Below are positions 56,566 through 64,000 of a stretch of 64,000 nt of DNA, piece after piece. Source of the DNA: Thalassia testudinum (Eukaryota > Streptophyta > Magnoliopsida > Alismatales > Hydrocharitaceae); the NCBI GenBank assembly GCA_037157565.1, contig JAZHRO010000073.1, positions 17,366,501-17,430,500 of the forward strand, in the 5' to 3' direction. Each line of letters begins with the position of its first letter. Position 1 is the stretch's first letter. The notes beneath the pieces were generated by a model. That model saw nothing but the letters and a program-made list of their open reading frames with translations. It did no database searches and was not told the origin of the DNA. Both the position numbers and the translations under genes were made by a program.

Positions 56566-56592
56566 TGGTATCGGAGTGGCGGTCCTAGACTG
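56566..56592 (+). promoter_or_regulatory. Primer-binding site and adjacent stem-loop of copia-K
   Basis: Primer site TGGTATCGGAGTGG (56566-56579), two changes from consensus, followed directly by CGGTCCTAGACTG (56580-56592), the same stem-loop unit as in copias C, E, H and I with one arm base changed. Confidence 0.65.
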
Positions 56593-57009
56593 GAGCTCGT
56601 GATATCCCACCCAAATAAGCCTTCGATCCCTTCCCCCGATCCCTTGGTCCTCTATCCCACCGGTTGGATCTCTTCATCGGTGCCCTAGGCGCCACTAGCG
56701 TCGCCGCTGGTGGTGCTCCATGGTAGCATCGCTATTTCAGCTGGGTCCCCCTCATGTAGTGCCACCTTTGTGCCTCTGATAACCGCTGACGACCCTGATT
56801 GGGTGTACTGCAGTCGGTAGTCACTAGATCGAGGTCTGATATGAAGTTCTAGGCTCTTGTTTCTTCATGATTTGATCATTCTTAATTAGATCAAAGGAGT
56901 TTATGTCTTGGAGGATCTGATTTTTGTGATTTCAGATCACAGATTGGATGATTGCAGATTGAATGTGATTTGGAGTATTTCTTGTAGTGCAGATTCGTGG
57001 ACAAGAGAG
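56593..57009 (+). other. Leader of copia-K
   Basis: About 420 bp before the gag ATG at 57010; shorter than the leaders of C, E, H and I. A GCGTCGCCG-type patch is at 56695-56730. No coding motif is seen. Confidence 0.6.
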
Positions 57010-57910
57010 ATGGCTTCTTCGAGTTTGTCTGAAGTCACATCGGACTCTACAGTGGACACCGAGACTTATAAAAGTCCGTTATTTGGTCCTATGATAAAGC
57101 TTGATGAGACCAATCATCTTAGGTGGTTCCAGACATTCTTGATGATCGTTAGGGGTCATAGGAAGGAGCACATTCTTAGTAGTCCAGGATCCACCTAGGA
57201 ACAGGTGTGAATGCTACTTGGGTTAGAGATAACGTAATGGTGTGTGCATAGATGATGAATTGCGTTATCCCCCGTATTGGTGACGAGATCTTGTATTACA
57301 CCATGGCTAAGTAGATGTGGGATTCTCTTCGTGAGACATTCTTATGAGAAGAATTCATCTAGAGTATTCTATGTTTATCATGGGTTGTTTCATCTTCGCT
57401 AGGAGGGCCACTCTTTAGTGTAGTATTATTCTATTGTGAAGGGTCTTTTGGAGAGACATAACTCATATCGGCTTGGTTGCACCTGTGATTCTTGGCATGG
57501 TTTTCGAAATGAGTTAGTAGTTTTTGTTTTCCTATTAGGCCTTAGCCTTGAATTTATTGTTGCTAGGGAGCAGATCTTGACCTTGAGCTTTCGTCTCTTG
57601 AGGAGACATATAACGGGCTCAGTCGGATTGCTCCTCAAACTTCACTGACAGATACTACTGGACAGACCTCTACTTTGGCTGCGATTCTTGGACGTGGAAG
57701 AGGTGGATCCTCTTCATGTGGTTGTGGTCATGGACGTGGCTTTGGGGGCGTACTCGTATCCCTTGTACTTACTGTGGTCAGATAGGACACTCATAGGCTT
57801 CGTGCTGGTAGAAGCATGACGAGCTTGCAGTTGCTAATCAGGCGACTGGTAATCCAGATGAATTTCTAGAGGTTATTTCTAGGGCAGAATTTGATGACCT
57901 TTAGAGAGTT
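57010..57910 (+). pseudogene. gag of copia-K with zinc knuckle
   Basis: ATG at 57010 opens MASSSLSEVTSDSTVDTETY, then PLFGPMIKLDETNHLRWFQT, a break at 57197, GLLERHNSYRLGCTCDSWHG and FLLGLSLEFIVAREQILT. The knuckle reads CTYCGQIGHS.ASC at 57765-57806, with a TAG where Gln is expected. The N-terminus closely parallels that of copia-C and E gag. Confidence 0.85.
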
Positions 57911-60900
57911 TCTTAGATGGCACATACCTCAACTACTTAGCCCCCAGACACTGCTGCATTTGCTTCTTCCTACTTAGGTAGTGAGTTGGTTTGCTCTTCT
58001 TTCTCATTGAGATTTGCTGAATGGTTAGTAGACAGTGGTGCCTAGGACTTGTGTGGAGATCAAGAGTCGTTTCCTGCCATGGGTCCTGTTGCACAAGGGA
58101 GGACTGTTTAGGTGGCATATGGGCGTCATTCTCTTATTGTTGGAAAAGGAGAGGTCCCTTTATTATCTACTCTTCAACTATCTAATGTTCTTTATGTTCC
58201 GAATTTTCCCCTCAGTTTACTTTTTGTGAGAAACATTACCAAGGAATTAAATTGCTGAGTTGATGCACAGTCATGTGTCTCGCAGGACAAGCTCATGGGG
58301 AGAATGATTGGTGGACATGAGGAAGGAGGGGTATATCATCTAAGCCATTCACGTATTACTACTATTGCTATTGGCAATGGGGGAGGTGCCTTTGGGTCTC
58401 CATTTCAATGGCATCTTTATCTTGGTCACCTACCATTGGAGAGACTTTGACGTGTTATCCCTTATATTTCATCCACCTCGTCTATTGTTTGTGATGCTTG
58501 TCAACTTGGCAAGTATCACCGTGCTAGTTTTCCAGCCTCTACTCATTCTGGGTCTACTTCTATTTTTCAGCTTATTCATATGGATTTATGGGGTTCGAGT
58601 CAGATTCTTGACCAGCTAGGACATAGGTATTTCTTGGTTTTGGTTGATTTTCACATGTTTCTTGGATTTTTCATATGAAAAATAAATCTGAGGTTGGAAA
58701 CATTGTGGAGAATTTTGTTATTGAAGTAAAGACCCATTTTCTATTGTTATTCAAATGTTTCGACAATGCATTGAAATTTTGTATTACTCGTTTACAGTCC
58801 TTTTATAAATCCAATGGCATTATACATGAAACCACCTGTGTTCATACCTCTCAATAGAATGGTGTGGCTGAGAGGAAACATAGACATTTACTTGATGTTG
58901 TCGTACCATGTTGATTCATCATTCTGTCCCGTCTTTATATTGGGGAGATGCGGTGTAATTGTATGTTTTCTAATTAATAGGATGCCTAACTTTGCTTTTC
59001 ATGAATGGATTCCTTGACAAGTTTTGTATCCTTATAGACCAATTTTTCATGTTCTCCCTCGGGTTTTTGGATGTGTGGCGTTTGTTCACCTTCTTGGTCT
59101 TGGACGGGACAAATTAGCACCTAGAGTGGTGAAGTGTGTTTTCTTGGGCTATTCATGGATATAAAAAGGATATCGATGTTTTGATTCTGTTATCTCTCGC
59201 CATTTTGTGTCTGCTGATGTTATTTTTTATGAGGCAATTCCATGTTTTTCTACCTCTGGTTGGGAATTGCCCCTATTGTTGAGGTTGCACCTATGCCATA
59301 CCTCCTATACCTCTTGGTGCTATTCCTGATATGGATACACTTGTACTTGTGACTCCTGAGATAGAGATATACTGAGTCCATTCGCACTTATGTCAGACCA
59401 CATAATACTTTGCAGGTTCTCCCTCCGTCTCCTCTGGCCTCCTTAAAAAAGGTGAGCTTTGCACCTTGTAGACACTGACAATTATGTGTTTCGTGATGCA
59501 TATCGGTCTTCTACTGTTCCTCATGAGGTGGATGATCATGATCTTCCGATAGCCATTCGGAAGGCTCCATGGAGTTGTGTCAGATATCCAGTTGCAGGTA
59601 GCCTTGTGACAGATGGTTTGGGGATAGGGTTTGCTAGCTTTTGTCATGTTTTGGTAGCAACTCATATTCTTGCAACACATCATGAGGCCATGCTTGATCC
59701 AAAGTGATGTCAGGCCATAGAGGAAGAGATGGTCGCTCTTCAGAGTTGGGGCACATGGGAGTTGACTTCTTTACCACAGGGACCCAATGTTGGGTGTCAC
59801 TGGGTTTTTTCCTGGAAGTACAATCTAGATGGCTCCATTGCAAGGTATAAGGCTAGACTAGTGGCAAAAGGGTTTTACTCAAACATATGGACACATTTTC
59901 TCTTGCTGCTCGTCTTTCTACTGTGCGTATTCTTATGGCAGTTGCAGTACATATGGATTGGCCATTATATCAGCTCGATGTCAAAAATGCTTCTTATATG
60001 GAGATTTACAGGAAGAGGTGCTTATGTAGCAGCCCCTAGGATATGAGGTTTGGGAGGGTGTTTATACAGGTTATGCAAGGCCATCTATGGTCTTAAGCAG
60101 AACCCTCGTGCCTGGTTCCAGAAATCATCTCAGGTGGTGGAATCAGTGGGATTTTAGAGATCCTCGACAGATCACTCTTTATTTGTTAGGAAAACAGGGA
60201 GGTCACTATTTTTCTTGTATATGTGGATGGTTGGATTGTTACGGGAGATGACTATAAGGGGATAACAAAAATCAAGAGATGTTTGGCTGACTAGTTTGTA
60301 ATGAAGGATCTGGGTCCATTGAGATACTTTCTTGGGATAAAAGTAGCTCATAGCAAAAGTTGTGCTGTATTGTCCCAAAGGAAGGATGCTCTAGATGTTC
60401 TGTAGGAAGTTGGCATGCAAGAGGCCAAGGCAGCCAATATACCCATGGACCATAAAGCGCATCTGTATGATATTGAGGCCGATGCTGTGGATTGTAGGCA
60501 ATATAGATAGCTTGTTGGGAAGCTATTATACCTCACTATTACTAAACCAGACATGTCTTATGTTGTTGGTAGATTAAATCAGTTTATGGCTAAACCCACT
60601 ACACAACACTGGGATGTTGCAATGATGGTGCTCAGATACTTCTATTCACTAGAGGGACTTCTATGACAATAGTGGGTTATTCAAATGCCAATTGTGTTGG
60701 ATGTTATTTGGATCGGAAATCTATTATATGTTTCTGTACCTATATAGCTGGCAATCTTGTGACCTGGAAGAGCAAGAAACAAGCAGTAGTTTCTAGATCC
60801 AATGCAAAACTAGAGTACAGGGCAATGGCCTAAACTGTTGCTGAGATGATGTCGATTCGATCTTGGTTGATTTGTATATTGAGATTGGACCTATGGAGAT

Positions 60901-61140
60901 GTGGTGTGACAATAGATCAACCACCTATATAGCTAATAACCCTATGTTTCATTAGCGCACAAAGTATGTGGAGGTCGATTGTCATTATACTAGAGACATC
61001 ATTCAGAAAGGGCTGCTCTATGCAACTCCAGTTTTTACTGACGATCAGACAACAGACATATTTACCAATCCACTTATCAAGTCTACTTTTGATGCATGTT
61101 GTTCCAAGCTGAATATGATAGATATCTATGCTCCAGCTTG
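57911..61140 (+). pseudogene. pol of copia-K
   Basis: Protease EWLVDSGA.DLCGDQ at 58019-58060 (DSG kept, stop two codons later). Pre-integrase WHLYLGHLPLERL and CDACQLGKYHRASF lie at 58410-58535. Integrase spans 58570-59290 with HMDLWGS, NGVAERKHRHLLDVV (about 58858) and KCVFLGYSW. Reverse transcriptase runs from GTWELTSLPQGP (59750) through YKARLVAKGF, then YVDGWIVTGDD at 60221 (YVDD changed to YVDG) and LGPLRYFLGIKVAHS. RNase H has KKQAVVSRSNAKLEYRAMA and ends MIDIYAPA with TGA at 61139-61141. A TAG at 60403 replaces Gln in LQEVGM. Confidence 0.87.
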
Positions 61141-61148
61141 AGAGAGAG

Positions 61149-61271
61149 TATTATACTTCGTATTTTTATATTATTTTCAGTTGGAGTTATTTTGTAATTT
61201 GTCTCACCTCTCTCTCTATATAAAGAGAGGTAGGGTTTCTGGATAAGACATCCTTTTGGTTTCTCCCAACT
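61149..61271 (+). repeat. 3' LTR of copia-K
   Basis: 123 bp; shares TATATAAAGAGAGG, GACATCC/TTTTTGGTTTCTCCCAACT with the 5' LTR. AAAAG target duplication follows. Confidence 0.88.
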
Positions 61272-61276
61272 AAAAG

Positions 61277-62210
61277 CGATGGAGATGGTAGCCATGCGAA
61301 GATCTCTATAGATCTCGTGCAGTCACTGCTGATGGTGGCACATTCACACACGAGTCCTTAATGTCCTCCTGACCTACATCGGGCATGAAGCTCACGAGTG
61401 TGGTATGGACACGACTGCTGGAGGTGAGGCACATGGCGAGGGTAAGCTCCTCGCAGTTGTTAAGGCCACCGAAGTAGGCGACGATGTTGCGGAGATAGCA
61501 TCGAGCTTGAAGCGCAGCATGAGGCAGCGTGTGGACGAGTTAGCACTATAGGGTCCTGGCGGTGGTTGGCGGAGTTGCTAGGGCTCAGCGGCAGTGTTAG
61601 GGAGTTGTTGCTGTGTCGCCTACTGGAGGAAGGTCGGTGAGGAGGAGAGGATCACGATCGAAGATTCGGAGGATTGTATTATGCTTGGATTGTAGAGAGC
61701 ATCTTACACTCTAGAACAGTTGGTGATGACGATTGGTCGTGATAGCGGCACCAATCTTGTAATGTTGCACAAGATCGGCTATAGCCACGCGATCATTAAA
61801 GAAAAAATCGATGATGGTGGCGATGGAGTGGAAGAAACGAGGTCGTGAGTGCTTTCCCCTTTGAAACACCATGAGTTTGGGTTATTTAAACCACAAAAAA
61901 TGAGACATTTTTTCAAGGGGTTCTTGCATCCTTGCCCCCTGATTTCCTTTTATATTTTTTTTGTTGAGCATCTTTTGTTTTAGAAAGGAGAAGGGGCTGG
62001 AAGAGAACAAAAAACGGGGGGAAAAGAAATAAAATAGGGGAGAAGAAAAATTTCAAAAAAAATGGAGGGCATGATAGAGATAAATGAAAAAGAAAGAGTT
62101 TGAATTAAAGAAAAGAGGGAGGGAGGAAGCTCTTTTCTTTGTGATTGTTTTTCTTCTCATTGTTGTATTTATCTCCCATACTCGTATGGGAGAAAAGGGG
62201 AATGCCTCCC
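61277..62210. other. Unassigned stretch (probable continuation of copia-L interior, then low-complexity DNA)
   Basis: 61277-61680 is GC-rich and may continue the copia-L leader, but no gag or pol motif is recognised on either strand. 61680-61870 has no recognised content. 61880-62200 is purine-rich low-complexity DNA (AAAGGAGAAGG, GGGGAAAAGAAATAAAA). A word GTTTAAATAACC at about 61888-61900 is TATA-like on the minus strand. I see no supportable gene. Confidence 0.4.
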
Positions 62211-62224
62211 ATTAGTCATAAGAA

Positions 62225-62360
62225 TAGTCTTACCAGATGGAACTGGCTGTAATTGAGAGAACTGATGTGCCTTTTCACATATATGTCTAGACGCTCCTAA
62301 GTCTACAAGCCAATCAGTATCTTCATTGCTAGCATGACAAGCAAGATTGAAGGGTCAGCA
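62225..62360 (-). pseudogene. Protease fragment of copia-M
   Basis: On the minus strand: DTDWLVDLGASRHICEKAHQ (about 62270-62330) followed by GKTILMTNGRHSPFL. The DSG of the active site reads DLG. It stops at about 62210 where sequence similarity to copia ends. Confidence 0.75.
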
Positions 62361-63290
62361 AAAGTTGCAGTATCCGTGTTCCTTGTGGAGGAACCAGAAG
62401 TGGATGTTGACAAAGTAACTGCCAACCCATGCTGGTGAAGCCTCTGAATCATAACATCATACTTAGCTCTAGTGATGGGAGTGGACTTTGGTCCTGCCTT
62501 TGGTAGTGAAACTGCTTGATGGGCATTGATAGGGCTGCTGTGTTTTGTCTAACGAGTTTCTTCAGCTTGCCAAAGCTTCCTACAGTGTATGCATTGTGGT
62601 TTAGAACCCTGATTTCCTTTACCACATCGACAACCTCCTATTGCCTGGCTCACCCCTCTGCCTCTTCCCTGAGGGGCTGCCATGGTAGATGCAGTTTCCA
62701 AATGGGTTGGTGATGCTAGAGTGACTACAAGTTGACTCAGGCAATTATGGGCCTGCTCGATAGTGGGAATCTTGGGTAGAGCCAACATTTGTGCTCGGAC
62801 AGTCTCATAAGCAGAATCTAGACCAGCCAGAAAGTGACCTACCATTTTTTGTGCGCCATACTTGTGTCTGACGAGCAAATGGGTTGGTAAGCATTCAATC
62901 TCTTGAATGCTGATTTGAGAGTTTAGTATTAAGACAAAGACCTTCCATTTTTCCTTATGTGAGCAATCCCATGGTGAAGTTGTAAGATCCTAGCAACATT
63001 TTCCTCCTGAGAATAAGTTTGATGAATAGTATCCAACATCTCTTTCGTCGTCTTGTAGTACACGATCTCTGTAGCAACACGTTGAATTGTAGTATTCATG
63101 ATACATGTCCTAATCATGGCGTTGTCCTTCGACGTTGCATGCTTGCCGGGTTTTCTATGGGTTTTGACTCAGTATGAACATGCTCCTTGTCATGTCCCTT
63201 AACCGTCTTGGGGACAGACTGCGACCACGACGCATAATTGGTCCTGTCGAACTTTATGATTGGGCCAAAGAAGGGATTTTTGAACTCACC
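62361..63290 (-). pseudogene. gag of copia-M
   Basis: Right to left on the minus strand: KFDRTNYASWSQSV near 63230-63260, MIRTCIMNTTIQRVATEIVY (63060-63117), LDTIHQTYSQEENVARILQL, a break at 62929, VGHFLAGLDSAYETVRAQML (62785-62845), a Gly/Arg tract GRGRGVSQAIGG, and a knuckle reduced to CIHCRKLWQAEE. It is a third gag type in the window, distinct from C/E/K and from copia-a/G. Confidence 0.8.
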
Positions 63291-63876
63291 TTGAGTCTCA
63301 TCACCTTAGGACAGTCATCAATGACTACGGGTGCTATATTTGCTTCAACCAAATTGGAACTAAACTGGAAAAAGCACCTCATAATATTCTTTAGATCCGT
63401 GGATCATCATCGCATCATCGGAGATATGGATGGACTCCTAGGCTCAGACATAAGGCCCTTCACATGCTACTTTGGCAAGAGGTGGCCCTTAGGGCTCCTG
63501 GCAGTGCCATTGGGAGGTTCCCAGTCGAATTGCAGTGGTGTTGTGACCCTTCGGTGGTTGCTGCAGGCATTGGTGGTGCTGCTAGGGAGTTCCCAGCTAA
63601 GCTGCAGTGGCGCTGGAGCCCTCTGGTGGTTGTTGCTTGTGCTCCTTCGGTCACTGAGGACTCCTCCAGCTACTGTTGGGGTTGTTGAGGGAGAAGGGGT
63701 CCTCCCTTGGGCATTGTGCCCTAGGGTAAGGCCCATTGGAACTAAGAGGGTTCCTTCCTCTCTCTCAATCTAGTGGTGCAAATCCCAAGAAGAAAGGAGA
63801 AAGCTCGAAACTTTATTTGCTGGAGAAAGAAAGAGGGAGAGGCTAAGTAGGTATTGAGCTTTGGTTGAGGATTGTT
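63291..63876 (-). other. Leader of copia-M
   Basis: About 590 bp with GCAGTGGTG-type triplets and no coding motif; frames on both strands at 63460-63770 are compositional. Confidence 0.55.
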
Positions 63877-64000
63877 GCTTTGATATCATGTTGAGAAGAA
63901 AATGGTTGCTATTTTCTATGGGAAAATCCTAGGCTTCTATTTGTAGAGAGAGGCTAGTGAAAACTATGAACAAGCCCTCAGGAAATAGAAAAATAACATA
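63877..64000 (-). repeat. Primer-binding site and partial 5' LTR of copia-M
   Basis: The LTR inner edge is at 63889 (TGTTGAGAAGAAAATGG). A TATA-like segment lies near 63930-63950 (minus strand CTCTCTACAAATAG). The outer LTR edge is beyond the window. Confidence 0.7.

Larger units (their letters stand above)
56432..61271 (+). mobile_element. Copia-K: Ty1/copia element with gag and pol, inserted in the copia-L leader
   Basis: LTRs at 56432-56565 and 61149-61271 match; the 3' LTR terminus has decayed from TGTTG to TATTA. Flanks AGAAG (56427-56431) and AAAAG (61272-61276) match at four of five bases. Order: primer site, leader, gag, protease, integrase, reverse transcriptase, RNase H, polypurine tract remnant (GAGAGAGAG). 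It belongs to the same broad group as copia-C and E. Confidence 0.9.
62210..64000 (-). mobile_element. Copia-M: protease, gag and 5' LTR of a Ty1/copia element, runs off the right edge
   Basis: Minus-strand order is 5' LTR (63889 to beyond the window), primer site (63877-63888, decayed to TGATATCAAAGC), leader, gag and protease. Integrase onward is absent on the left, where low-complexity DNA begins. It could be the missing 5' part of copia-J but the boundaries do not prove it. Confidence 0.78.

Noticed and set aside
61277..62210. A host gene in the unassigned stretch
   Set aside because: No long frame, no recognised domain and no intron-exon pattern on either strand; low-complexity purine runs dominate the right half.
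63174..63773. 199-codon plus-strand frame near the right edge
   Set aside because: Antisense to the gag start and leader of copia-M; composition artefact.

Overview
This window is nuclear DNA from a plant, most likely a gene-poor heterochromatic region of a flowering plant with a large genome. Nearly everything recognisable is a plant transposable element: at least twelve Ty1/copia LTR retrotransposons primed by initiator tRNA-Met, two nearly full-length L1-like LINEs plus a LINE 3' fragment, a 2.2 kb solo LTR, a small rearranged solo LTR, a gag-only LTR element and an AT-rich TIR-like insertion. I see no host protein gene, rRNA, functional tRNA gene or CRISPR array. The species cannot be fixed from the sequence.

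The layout is deeply nested. From 1 to 4291 lie copia-a (minus, gag and 5' LTR, running off the left edge), an internally deleted copia-b (minus) and a LINE 3' fragment (minus). An old minus-strand copia, copia-A, occupies 4292-8459 and 24116-25310. It is split first by a 2,232 bp solo LTR (5504-7735) and then by a plus-strand LINE, LINE-1 (8460-24115), flanked by a ~15 bp target duplication. LINE-1 is itself split by copia-B (12034-16473, plus), copia-C (17474-22778, minus) and a solo LTR (23031-23369). A degraded plus-strand copia, copia-N, lies at 25311-25804 and 48110-48415. Between its two pieces sits LINE-F (minus, about 25805-48110), broken by copia-E (26502-31750, minus), copia-F (31975-39295, plus, itself carrying gag-only element G at 36881-39111) and copia-H (42293-46616, plus). 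To the right, copia-J (minus) is split by copia-I (48772-53330, minus). J is cut at 55859 by an LTR of copia-L (plus), whose leader is in turn interrupted by copia-K (56432-61271, plus). After an unassigned stretch, copia-M (minus, protease, gag and 5' LTR) runs off the right edge.

Nesting was established mainly from LTR pairs, 4-5 bp target duplications, and the host reading frame resuming across each insertion. All coding regions carry stops or frameshifts; copia-I is the best preserved. Many in-frame stops are TAG where related copies have CAG, as expected from deamination of methylated cytosine.

The most interesting pattern is a division of labour among the copias. C, E, F and K have gag and pol. 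B, H and I start pol about 25-30 residues before the protease motif and have no gag. G has gag and no pol. H, I, C, E and K share a short hairpin-forming sequence just downstream of the primer-binding site, which could let gag-less RNAs be packaged in trans. B and H also carry repeated GGGG/CCCC mini-hairpins in the leader where gag would be. Most LTR families set the TATA box inside a short inverted repeat. These are inferences from sequence; expression and mobility are not shown.
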